From CAZCRE01 sp964501075 (GTDB lineage Archaea > Thermoproteota > Bathyarchaeia > Bathyarchaeales > Bathycorpusculaceae), in contig CAZCRE010000056.1 in the NCBI GenBank assembly GCA_964501075.1, forward strand, positions 1 through 8,720: a stretch of 8,720 nucleotides of DNA, written 5' to 3'. Made by a program: the position numbers and the translations under genes. Of the stretch, positions 1 through 5,714 are shown piece after piece. The notes beneath the pieces were generated by a model. The model searched no databases. It was not told where the DNA came from and saw nothing but the letters and a program-made list of their open reading frames with translations. Position 1 is the stretch's first letter, and every line of letters begins with the position of its first letter.

Positions 1-297
1 GGCGACACGATCCTAGTCAAGAATGGTTACATCAACTTGTTCAAAGGAAATATGAGGCTTAACATTGGCCGATACGGCACGTTGGAAACCTCTGACAAGA
101 CCATTGCAGGCGAAGTGAAAACTGAGAACAACTTGTCGAATCAAGTGTATGATGAACCTAGACGCTCATTCGGAGGCGGCGGAGGTTACGGCGGTCGGGG
201 TGGAGGCTATGGCGGTCGCGGCGGCGGATATGGCGGTCGGGGAGACTCCGGTGGCCGAGATCGAAGAGGCGGCGGCTACAGACCAAGAAGATATTAA
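1..297 (+). CDS. Single-stranded DNA-binding protein, SOSS-B/archaeal SSB type, 3' part only
   Basis: This is the C-terminal 98 residues of a gene whose start lies left of the window; the frame is open from base 1 (GGC GAC ACG) to TAA. The first 35 residues match the end of the single OB fold in human SOSS-B (hSSB1) and Sulfolobus SSB: GD-x-I, then GY, F-K-G, L-x-L and GRYG. Such proteins bind ssDNA in replication and repair in the nucleoid. A flexible spacer (about residues 36-57) leads to a Gly/Arg/Tyr tail with three GGYGGRG units, ending RPRRY. Gly/Arg tails are also known in crenarchaeal SSBs, but the Sulfolobus tail ends acidic whereas this one ends basic. TTG at 37 is not a credible start because it would cut the OB fold. 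A hairpin terminator follows directly. Family call is quite sure; subtype and length are not, because the N-terminus is missing. Confidence 0.85.
   Translation, partial: GDTILVKNGYINLFKGNMRLNIGRYGTLETSDKTIAGEVKTENNLSNQVYDEPRRSFGGGGGYGGRGGGYGGRGGGYGGRGDSGGRDRRGGGYRPRRY
181..243 (+). repeat. Three tandem 21-base units coding GGYGGRG
   Basis: Three in-frame 21-base copies (181-201, 202-222, 223-243) encode the same heptapeptide GGYGGRG with differences only at third codon positions. The array forms the core of the Gly/Arg tail of the ssDNA-binding protein. Synonymous drift between the units suggests the peptide is kept by selection after duplication. Confidence 0.9.
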
Positions 298-298
298 A

Positions 299-350
299 CT
301 CTAGCCAAAGCTACATGCTCGTAAGCTAGAGATTTCTCTATTTTCTTCTA
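299..350 (+). terminator. Stem-loop plus T-rich tract after the ssDNA-binding protein gene
   Basis: CTCTAGC at 299-305 pairs perfectly with GCTAGAG at 325-331, leaving a 19-base loop. A pyrimidine-rich tract with T runs follows (333-350). It starts two bases after the TAA. Archaeal termination depends mainly on the T-rich tract, so the hairpin may be auxiliary. Confidence 0.6.
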
Positions 351-481
351 CGACATATTTCATTAATCTTTCATACTATTTTGTTCAGCGGATGATCATT
401 GCTTGGGTACGAGTCAATATGGATCGTCGATAACGCATCTGCAACACCCTTTTGGAACTATCGCTTTCAGCATACCGCAAC

Positions 482-493
482 ATTTAAAATAAT
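482..493 (+). promoter_or_regulatory. TATA-type promoter of the malic enzyme gene
   Basis: An ATTTAAAATAAT element lies about 47 bases before the ATG at 534. With usual archaeal spacing, transcription would start near 513, giving a leader of about 20 bases that holds the Shine-Dalgarno AAAGGAG (518-524). This placement argues against translation from any upstream in-frame codon such as TTG at 399. Confidence 0.6.
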
Positions 494-533
494 ACCCGAG
501 ACATCACCTTCTCAACAAAAGGAGAAGATCATC

Positions 534-1916
534 ATGGTTAAGCCTAACAAAGAAGAGAGAAAACCAACAGTCGACGAATTACTGGCTAAAGCCAAGAAAC
601 CCTCGCTGCTCTCACCACCCATGCACAGATTCTACGGAGGAAAACTCCAAGTAATGCCCAAATGCGCCGTGACGAGTCCCAACGACTTCGCCATATGGTA
701 CACACCAGGCGTGGCCGCAGCATGCAAAGAAATCCAAGCAAACACGGACAAGTCATTCGAACTCACCAACCGCTGGAACTACGTGGCCGTAGTATCAGAT
801 GGAACCCGAGTGCTAGGTCTAGGCGACATAGGTCCAGAAGCAGGCATGCCCGTTATGGAGGGAAAAGGCCTGCTGTTCAAGTATTTAGGCGGTGTCGACG
901 CGTTCCCATTATGCCTGAGAACGAAAGACCCAGAGGAAATCGTCAGAACCTGTGAACTTATCGAACCGACATTCGGAGGAATAAACCTCGAAGACATCGA
1001 AAAACCAAAATGCTTCAAAGTGCTCGAAGAAGCAAGAAAGCGACTAAAAATCCCAGTTTGGCATGACGATCAGCAAGGAACAGCAACAGTTATTCTCGCA
1101 GGCCTAATGAATGCTTTCAAACTTGTGGGAAAAGACCCAAAGAAAGCTTTGATAACCCTAGTAGGTGCGGGATCAGCCAACCTGAGAACTGCATATGTCC
1201 TGATACGGTGGGGGCTCAAACCCGGAAACATAATTCTGGCAGACACTAAAGGTGTAATCTACGCTGGCAGAAAAGACATAACAAAAGATGAAGATCCATG
1301 GAAATATGAACTCTCACAGAAAACCAATGCTGAAGGCAGAACGGGTGACATACCTGAAGCCTTCAAGAATGTGGATGCAGTAGTCGCAGCTTCCAAACCT
1401 GGGCCGGGAACCATAAAGAAAGAATGGATAAGCATGATGGCAGACAAGTCTATCGTCTTCGCATGCGCAAACCCGATACCTGAAATCTGGCCATGGGAAG
1501 CCAAGGAAGCAGGAGCACACATCATAGCGACAGGTAGAAGTGATTTCCCGAATCAAGTCAACAACAGTTTAGGTTTTCCGGCAATATTCCGCGGCGTCTT
1601 AGACGTGAGAGCAAAAACGGTCACCGACGACATGTGCATTGCGGCAGCCCAGGAACTGGCGAAGTTTGCTGAGGAACGTGGGATGCACGAAGAGGACATA
1701 TTGCCTAGAATGGAAGAGTGGGAAGTCTATCCACGGGAAGCTGTAGCATGCGCGTTGAAGTCGATCGATCAAGGCGTCGCAAGGATCAAGCCAAGCAGGC
1801 AAGAGCTGTACGAGAGGGCCAAAGCGATAATTCAGAATGCTCGAGATTCCACGAAAATACTGATGAAAGAAGGCCTAATAAAGCCGCCACCACCAGAAGA
1901 GCAGTTGCTCAAGTAG
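534..1916 (+). CDS. Malic enzyme (malate oxidoreductase, decarboxylating), single-chain archaeal/bacterial type
   Basis: Predicted 460-residue cytosolic enzyme that oxidatively decarboxylates malate to pyruvate and CO2 with NAD(P) and a divalent metal, linking the C4 acid pool to pyruvate. The N-terminal malic domain carries the catalytic Tyr in YTPGVA (Y56), SDGTRVLGLGDIGP (88-101), the catalytic Lys in EGKGLLFK (K111), and metal ligands in GINLEDI (E153, D154) and HDDQQGT (D178/D179). The C-terminal NAD-binding domain has a GAG loop (211-213), NPIPEI (313-318) and FPNQVNN (338-344). Length fits malic enzymes that lack the phosphotransacetylase-like extension. The dinucleotide loop reads GAGSAN instead of the usual GAGAAG. 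ATG 534 is chosen for its Shine-Dalgarno (GGAG, 9 bases upstream) and promoter; the frame is open further upstream, but those extra 45 residues look unlike the family. Cofactor preference cannot be read reliably. Confidence 0.93.
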   Translation: MVKPNKEERKPTVDELLAKAKKPSLLSPPMHRFYGGKLQVMPKCAVTSPNDFAIWYTPGVAAACKEIQANTDKSFELTNRWNYVAVVSDGTRVLGLGDIGPEAGMPVMEGKGLLFKYLGGVDAFPLCLRTKDPEEIVRTCELIEPTFGGINLEDIEKPKCFKVLEEARKRLKIPVWHDDQQGTATVILAGLMNAFKLVGKDPKKALITLVGAGSANLRTAYVLIRWGLKPGNIILADTKGVIYAGRKDITKDEDPWKYELSQKTNAEGRTGDIPEAFKNVDAVVAASKPGPGTIKKEWISMMADKSIVFACANPIPEIWPWEAKEAGAHIIATGRSDFPNQVNNSLGFPAIFRGVLDVRAKTVTDDMCIAAAQELAKFAEERGMHEEDILPRMEEWEVYPREAVACALKSIDQGVARIKPSRQELYERAKAIIQNARDSTKILMKEGLIKPPPPEEQLLK

Positions 1917-1938
1917 AATAGAACTAACAAAACCCAAA

Positions 1939-1951
1939 CTTTCCTTTTTTC
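1939..1951 (+). terminator. Pyrimidine/T-rich terminator after the malic enzyme
   Basis: CTTTCCTTTTTTC lies 23 bases after the stop and just before the next promoter. I see no convincing stem. Oligo-T tracts are the usual archaeal termination signal. Confidence 0.45.
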
Positions 1952-1969
1952 ATTCCGCCTAGCAGAAAA

Positions 1970-2010
1970 TTATTTAAACTCTTCTATTTAGAATAGAGGC
2001 ATCAAGGAGA
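1970..2010 (+). promoter_or_regulatory. TATA box and Shine-Dalgarno of the helix-hairpin-helix membrane protein gene
   Basis: TTATTTAA (1970-1977) fits an archaeal TATA box, placing the transcript start near 2000. AAGGAGA (2004-2010) sits 8 bases before the ATG at 2019. The gene therefore appears to be transcribed separately from the malic enzyme. Confidence 0.6.
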
Positions 2011-2018
2011 GAATATAC

Positions 2019-2480
2019 ATGCGTTCAGACTATGCTTTGTACGGAGTTGCGATAATATTCTTCGTCATAACCGCGTTCTCACTCATAGTATTGGTCGGAG
2101 TTGAACAAAGCCTTTCAGTCGTGACGACCGTCGTACTCGGCATTCTCTTTGTAGGATTAGGATTCACTCTGAGACCAAGCACTAAGACAGCACGAGCGAC
2201 TGCGCCAACTGCCCCAACACCACAAGCCCCAGTTGCCATCGAAACCCCCATCAAAGAAGAAAAAGAAGCCGTCGTCGAAACCGCATCTAGAACCTTGGAA
2301 CTCACATCGGTAAAGGGCATCAAGGAAAAACGCGCCGCACAGCTCAAAGCCTTGGGGATAAACACCGTCGAAGAACTTTCCACAGCATCACCGGAGAAGT
2401 TGGCCAAGAAGCTGAAAATCTCACCAAAGTTCACTGAGAGTTGGGTACAGAACGCTAAGAAACTGGTCGAAAAACCCTGA
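2019..2480 (+). CDS. Small membrane-anchored protein with C-terminal helix-hairpin-helix domain
   Basis: 153 residues. Two hydrophobic segments (about 8-28 and 32-51) predict two membrane helices joined by a very short turn, so both ends would lie on the same side. An Ala/Pro/Thr linker (about 56-77) and a short charged stretch (78-90) lead to a helix-hairpin-helix domain (about 93-150) with the hairpin VKGI at 98-101 and a second hairpin near LKISP at 132-136. Such domains (HHH_5/DUF4332-like, also found in RadA/Rad51 N-termini and the RNA polymerase alpha C-terminus) bind DNA non-specifically or bind protein. ATG 2019 is supported by a strong Shine-Dalgarno. Function is unknown; tethering DNA or a protein partner to the cytoplasmic face is an inference from the architecture. 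It converges on the next gene with an 18-base gap. Confidence 0.8.
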   Translation: MRSDYALYGVAIIFFVITAFSLIVLVGVEQSLSVVTTVVLGILFVGLGFTLRPSTKTARATAPTAPTPQAPVAIETPIKEEKEAVVETASRTLELTSVKGIKEKRAAQLKALGINTVEELSTASPEKLAKKLKISPKFTESWVQNAKKLVEKP

Positions 2481-2541
2481 GAATCTCTGCGAAACGTGCT
2501 AGCTTACGAGATTCAATACCCTTATTATATTTCTTCTTTCC
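2481..2541 (+). terminator. Stem-loop and T-rich tract after the helix-hairpin-helix gene
   Basis: GAATCTC (2481-2487), right after the stop codon, pairs perfectly with GAGATTC (2508-2514) across a 20-base loop. A T-rich stretch follows (about 2520-2541). The signal lies inside the 3' end of the convergent minus-strand gene, so the two transcripts would overlap. Confidence 0.45.
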
Positions 2542-2783
2542 AATCGACGTATCGCGTCCAAGAACTCGTTCTTCTTCTTTCCAGTCAATTTGAAGTTCCG
2601 AAGCATGTCGTTTACGGGCATCTCTGGTCTTCCAAACATTGCATGCCTGCTGTAAAGATGCTTCACTATTGACCGCTCTAATCGCCCACATCTCCAAGTA
2701 GTGTTCCGTATCAAAACCACTATCGCTCTGACCAGTCTTCGTTCACTGTTTTCTTTCTTGGACAATGGAGTTTTCACTGCCAA
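2499..2783 (-). CDS. Small basic protein, possible winged-helix DNA-binding protein
   Basis: 94 residues, strongly basic, not recognised as a named family. After an Arg/Lys-rich N-terminus and a hydrophobic helix (about 18-26), the segment from 37 to 90 reads like a winged helix: helix SIVKHLYSR, a turn with a Pro, helix MPVNDMLRNF, a KLTGKKK link, then an amphipathic helix EFLDAIRRLERRN running into strand IIRVLNL. Charge patterning and the lack of any better gene here support real coding. The start is TTG 2783 (rc of CAA) or GTG 2777; neither has a Shine-Dalgarno, but a CCTAAAAG element about 25 bases upstream would start a leaderless transcript right at 2783. Convergent with the helix-hairpin-helix gene and divergent from the PPC gene. 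DNA binding is an inference. Confidence 0.6.
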   Translation of the reverse strand: MAVKTPLSKKENSERRLVRAIVVLIRNTTWRCGRLERSIVKHLYSRHAMFGRPEMPVNDMLRNFKLTGKKKNEFLDAIRRLERRNIIRVLNLVS

Positions 2784-2804
2784 GCACGTATATGCAGGGA
2801 AAGA

Positions 2805-2812
2805 CTTTTAGG
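2805..2812 (-). promoter_or_regulatory. Possible TATA element for a leaderless minus-strand transcript
   Basis: CCTAAAAG read on the minus strand is centred about 25 bases before the TTG at 2783. That spacing would put the transcript start on the initiation codon itself, matching the absence of a Shine-Dalgarno. The element is a weak match. Confidence 0.35.
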
Positions 2813-2828
2813 TTTTGCGCTCAAAACG

Positions 2829-2836
2829 TTTAGAAA
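2829..2836 (+). promoter_or_regulatory. Possible TATA element of the PPC-domain gene
   Basis: TTTAGAAA lies about 26 bases before position 2859, which would give a short leader before GTG 2871. It is only a partial match to the archaeal consensus. Together with the minus-strand element at 2805-2812 it would make this 87-base gap a compact divergent promoter region. Confidence 0.3.
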
Positions 2837-2870
2837 CCACTAATTTCAAAGAATACGAATGTGAGAAAAC

Positions 2871-3296
2871 GTGTTTGCAGGTCAAATTGGGCGCATGCTC
2901 GTTTTCCGAATACCTGAAGATGAGGACCTAGCCATTGCCATCAAGAAACGTGCTGAAGAAAGCGGCGTGAAGGCAGGCGTTTTTCTTTTGATTGGTGCCT
3001 TGAAGAACGTGACATTGGGTTGTTACAGGAAAGGCGCTTATGAGCAGGTTAAGTTTGCGGGTTCGTTGGAAATTGCATCATGCTCAGGCAACATCGCTGT
3101 TGATGAGAAAGGCAACGTGGTAATTCACGCTCACATAGTTGTTTCCAACGAGAAGGGTCAGGCCTTTGGTGGTCACTTGATGGAAGGTTCTCGCGTTGGC
3201 GTAACCGCTGAGCTGATGATTGTTGAGGGCCTCGGTTTACATCTTGTAAGGAGTCTAGATGAGAACACAAACTTGAAGCTGCTAAGGCCGAGTTAG
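2871..3296 (+). CDS. PPC (DUF296) domain protein
   Basis: 141 residues, nearly all one PPC/DUF296 domain, the fold shared by bacterial and archaeal stand-alone proteins and the plant AT-hook proteins. Family features seen: the acidic start after strand one (IPEDEDL, 14-20), KAGVFLLIGALKNVTLG (34-50), SGNIAVDEKGNVVIHAHI with H86 and H88, GGHL with H102, and the final ELMIVEG strand (114-120). The three His occupy the positions proposed as a metal site in these trimeric proteins. No AT-hook is present, so DNA binding is not implied; the role in archaea is unknown. GTG 2871 is the only upstream start that keeps the first strand whole; ATG 2895 would remove 8 residues. Neither has a good Shine-Dalgarno. 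The 3' end overlaps the convergent acetyltransferase gene by 15 bases. Confidence 0.85.
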   Translation: MFAGQIGRMLVFRIPEDEDLAIAIKKRAEESGVKAGVFLLIGALKNVTLGCYRKGAYEQVKFAGSLEIASCSGNIAVDEKGNVVIHAHIVVSNEKGQAFGGHLMEGSRVGVTAELMIVEGLGLHLVRSLDENTNLKLLRPS

Positions 3297-3740
3297 GGTT
3301 TTTCGGAGAAACATTCCATGAGCGCTTCCATAGTAGTTCCTTAGTCTTCCAGACTTCGTGTATCCGAGTTTCTTGTAGAGATTCAAAGCAGCTGTGTTGT
3401 CTTCTCTGGCTTCAAGACGACATTCGTGTATTCCCTTCTCTATGAATATTCTTTCAATTTCCTGCAGAAGCTTAACGCCTAGACCTTTCCGTCGGTGCGT
3501 CTTCGAAATATCTATTGTTACTATGTGACCAGTCAAACCTTTTTCTTCAGCCTGTATCGTGCCTATTATGAAGCCTACGATTCTCTCTTCTTCCTTCGCG
3601 ATCAGTCCCAAAGAGTTGTAGTCGGCCAGTAGATGTGCAATCTGCTGTTTTGTGAAGGCTTCTCTGTCGAAACACTCTGTCTCAATTTCGTACAGTCTAT
3701 CTAAGTGCTTGATCGAAGCATCTTCAATCGTGACTGGCAT
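3282..3740 (-). CDS. rimI: RimI-like GNAT N-terminal protein acetyltransferase
   Basis: 152-residue GNAT-fold enzyme that would transfer acetyl from acetyl-CoA to protein N-termini in the cytosol. In archaea this family covers RimI/Ard1-like enzymes with broad N-terminal specificity. Visible features: strand LGLIAKEEERIVGFIIG (44-60), HIVTIDISKTHRRKGLG with the acetyl-CoA pyrophosphate loop RRKGLG (83-88), LEAREDNTAALNLYKKLGY (109-127) containing N115 and Y122, and a terminal NYYG (135-138) as in RimI. Length is normal. ATG 3740 lies inside the 3' end of the upstream membrane protein gene (17-base overlap), with AAAGGA 10 bases upstream, so translational coupling is likely. The gene has no promoter of its own that I can see. 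The exact target, ribosomal S18 or general N-termini, cannot be read from sequence. Confidence 0.87.
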   Translation of the reverse strand: MPVTIEDASIKHLDRLYEIETECFDREAFTKQQIAHLLADYNSLGLIAKEEERIVGFIIGTIQAEEKGLTGHIVTIDISKTHRRKGLGVKLLQEIERIFIEKGIHECRLEAREDNTAALNLYKKLGYTKSGRLRNYYGSAHGMFLRKTLTRP

Positions 3741-4863
3741 TGCAGGATCTTCCTTTGATGCGAACGAGACCAGGTGTCAGGCCTTCCTGTTCCTCCAATT
3801 TGGTTGTGGGTATCTTGATGGCCTTGTATTCAAGCCATTGCTGTGCTACAAAACCGATGAAGAACCTCATCCATAAAGTCAAGATCCTAGTCAACACAGT
3901 CACGGTCGCAGCTATCTGTGTCGTAATGACAGGCGACACGAATCCGTAGAGCAAAGTCATCACTATTTCGGGAAGTCCTACTTCAAAGGGTACGCCGATA
4001 GGTATGGATCTAATTGCTGACACTATGGCAGATGTAATGAGGATCGCACTCCAGTCCACCGGAAACCCGATCGCCAAAAAAACGAAGTATGGCACGCTTG
4101 CACTTACAATCCATGACAAGACAAACAGCGAAGTCGATTCAACCAGAACTCTCGGATTGTGACCGAGTTCTTTCATCGATTCGTGAAAAATGCGTGCAGC
4201 CTTATGTGCGTCCTCTCTGATCTTGTCCAGTTTCCAGCGCCCGCGACCTACGTATTCCACAAAGCCCAAGACCATGTTGACGAGCTTCATTGCCCAATTT
4301 TCCCTAGTGCACAGTAAGATCAGGAATACTAGAGAGATGCCGGTTAAGATGGCAGAAAGCAAAGAAAGGTTGAAAAGGATAGTGTTGGTCTGTCCTTGGC
4401 CAAGCAGCATTGCTGTACCGAACACCATCGTGGCAACGGTCATGCCCATGCTCATGATTCGGTGAGTGACAACTGAAGCAACAGCTTTGCCGCTGGTTCC
4501 TGGAACATCCCTTGTGACCAAGTAGACTCTTGAGATCTCGCCGCTTACAGATTCTCCGGGAATCATTATGTCGATGAATATTCCATACCACGTGTAGAGG
4601 TATGCTTTGAAGACCGACACTTTTATGGATAGAAAGTTGAGCATAACCCACCATGAAGCCGCAAAAAGCAGCGGGTCAACTATTACTAGGATGATCGCGA
4701 TGGAGTACGTCAGAGGGTTAACGAGTCGAGCTTTTTCCAATATCCCAGGAATATCTACTTTGAACAGAATGAGATACGCTACGAATGCTAGCAGCCCTAT
4801 CGCCGGCAAAACAAAGGTCTTCCAAGTAATCTTCGGTTTAATCGAGTCCATTGAGGTCTGCAC
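3724..4863 (-). CDS. Polytopic membrane protein, UPF0104/LPG synthase TM family (AglD-like)
   Basis: 379 residues with about seven or eight predicted membrane helices (roughly 17-35, 50-76, 128-153, 162-185, 240-266, 271-287, 299-316, 318-343). Family marks are IPGESVSGEISRVYLV (101-116), containing the conserved Gly-Glu...Arg pattern, and IPIGVPFEVGLPEIVMTLL (287-305), the equivalent of the P..G..E motif. The domain is found in lysylphosphatidylglycerol synthase/flippases and in the C-terminal part of archaeal AglD; stand-alone forms are widespread and mostly unassigned, with lipid or lipid-linked sugar translocation suspected. No aminoacyl-transferase domain is attached. GTG 4863 is given as start; ATG 4851, four codons later, is equally possible, and neither has a Shine-Dalgarno. 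It is the first gene of an operon with rimI. A functional link between the two is not evident. Confidence 0.82.
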   Translation of the reverse strand: MQTSMDSIKPKITWKTFVLPAIGLLAFVAYLILFKVDIPGILEKARLVNPLTYSIAIILVIVDPLLFAASWWVMLNFLSIKVSVFKAYLYTWYGIFIDIMIPGESVSGEISRVYLVTRDVPGTSGKAVASVVTHRIMSMGMTVATMVFGTAMLLGQGQTNTILFNLSLLSAILTGISLVFLILLCTRENWAMKLVNMVLGFVEYVGRGRWKLDKIREDAHKAARIFHESMKELGHNPRVLVESTSLFVLSWIVSASVPYFVFLAIGFPVDWSAILITSAIVSAIRSIPIGVPFEVGLPEIVMTLLYGFVSPVITTQIAATVTVLTRILTLWMRFFIGFVAQQWLEYKAIKIPTTKLEEQEGLTPGLVRIKGRSCNASHD

Positions 4864-4895
4864 CCAGCGACGAATGCAAAAGGGTCTAGAGCGCG

Positions 4896-4903
4896 ATTAT
4901 ATA
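4896..4903 (-). promoter_or_regulatory. Strong TATA box of the membrane protein-rimI operon
   Basis: TATATAAT on the minus strand is one of the best archaeal TATA matches in the window. It predicts transcription from about 4874, leaving a leader of some 10 bases before GTG 4863 or 22 before ATG 4851. Confidence 0.6.
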
Positions 4904-4985
4904 CTTTGCCCAAATCCGCATTGATACATGCTCGGCATCCACGTCCCAAATCACCACTCAGGCGTGCTCCAATTTAGGTGAAGGA

Positions 4986-5023
4986 GTTATAAGCGCTGAT
5001 TTTTCATAAATGAGACAAGGTGG
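4986..5023 (+). promoter_or_regulatory. TATA element and Shine-Dalgarno of the HD-domain gene
   Basis: A TTATAA element near 4987-4992 predicts a transcript start near 5016. AAGGTGG (5018-5024 region) then serves as Shine-Dalgarno for ATG 5032, about 8 bases downstream. The GTG at 5020 falls inside that ribosome-binding sequence, which decides against it as the start. Confidence 0.5.
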
Positions 5024-5031
5024 AAGTTTTG

Positions 5032-5583
5032 ATGGCGAGAAACGAAGCCATGGATCTAGTCAAGAAGCATGTCTCAAAAAAGAACGTCATCTATCACATG
5101 CTTGCGGTCGAAGCCATAATGCACTCAATGGCGAAATATCTCGGTGAAGACACGGCCGAATGGAGTCTTGTCGGCTTGCTCCACGACCTCGATTATGAAA
5201 AAACCGAAGCCACCCCTGAAAAGCATGGACTCTTGACAGAAGAAACACTGAGAGACCTAGTTCCCGAGAAGCTCACGAAGGCAATAAAAAGCCACAATTC
5301 CAAGAACACTGGCGCCCTGCCCGAAACCCGAATGGAAAAAGCACTAATCGCATGTGATGCCATATCAGGTTTGCTGGTAGCTTGTGCTCTCGTGATGCCA
5401 TCCAAAAAACTTCAGGACGTGAAAGCCGAAACTGTCGCTAAGAAGTTCAAGGATAAGGATTTCGCCAGAGGCGCTGATCGAGAAAGAATCCTCATGTGTG
5501 AGGAGATAGGGATACCTAGAGAAAGGTTTCTTGAACTGGCGCTGTCGGGTCTGAAGGAATCGGCTTCAGAAATAGGCCTATAA
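5032..5583 (+). CDS. HD-domain (HDIG-type) phosphohydrolase-like protein
   Basis: 183 residues, soluble. The HD metal-dependent phosphohydrolase signature is complete: H22 in YHMLAVEAIM, H51-D52 in GLLHDLDYE, then H65 and H88 (SHN), and the distal D109 in ACDAISGL. HDIG-type stand-alone proteins are thought to hydrolyse nucleotides or phosphomonoesters; the substrate is not known. Residues 120-183 form a helical C-terminus with LQDVKAETVAKKFKDKDFARG, as in close homologues. The start ATG 5032 is preferred over GTG 5020 because AAGGTGG lies at Shine-Dalgarno distance and MARNEAMDLV is a typical beginning. Single gene, divergent from the membrane protein operon and convergent with the methylase gene across a 131-base gap without a gene. 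Confidence 0.85.
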   Translation: MARNEAMDLVKKHVSKKNVIYHMLAVEAIMHSMAKYLGEDTAEWSLVGLLHDLDYEKTEATPEKHGLLTEETLRDLVPEKLTKAIKSHNSKNTGALPETRMEKALIACDAISGLLVACALVMPSKKLQDVKAETVAKKFKDKDFARGADRERILMCEEIGIPRERFLELALSGLKESASEIGL

Positions 5584-5666
5584 TGCCACTGCTGAATTAC
5601 GTGGCTTGATTGACATTTGTAATTCTTAAGTAAACATACCAGAAATCTTGTTATTCTGATTCTAGG

Positions 5667-5682
5667 TAAAGAAAAAAGAGAG
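5667..5682 (-). terminator. Oligo-T terminator of the methyltransferase gene
   Basis: On the minus strand the sequence CTCTCTTTTTTCTTTA begins about 33 bases after the TAG at 5715. No strong stem is visible, which is usual for archaeal T-tract terminators. Confidence 0.45.
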
Positions 5683-5714
5683 CGAACTTCATAAGAACCC
5701 GACTGCAATAAGGA

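Noticed and set aside
318..329. A 12-base word (CTCGTAAGCTAG) shared with the minus strand at 2510-2499, both within terminator hairpins
   Set aside because: By a simple estimate several 12-base matches are expected by chance in a window of this size on both strands, and the flanks do not extend the match.
399..533. In-frame 45-codon upstream extension of the malic enzyme from TTG 399
   Set aside because: It lies upstream of the TATA element at 482-493, has no ribosome-binding site, and the residues do not look like the family. ATG 534 has a strong Shine-Dalgarno.
298..533. Possible tRNA or small RNA between the ssDNA-binding protein gene and the malic enzyme
   Set aside because: No cloverleaf or conserved T-arm sequence was found; the gap is explained by a terminator and a promoter.
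2030..2434. Long open frame on the minus strand opposite the helix-hairpin-helix gene
   Set aside because: It mirrors a gene with a clear domain, promoter and Shine-Dalgarno; its own translation is low in complexity and has no family resemblance.
5584..5714. Possible feature in the gap between the HD gene and the methylase gene
   Set aside because: Only a minus-strand T-tract terminator could be supported; no gene, repeat or attachment site was seen.
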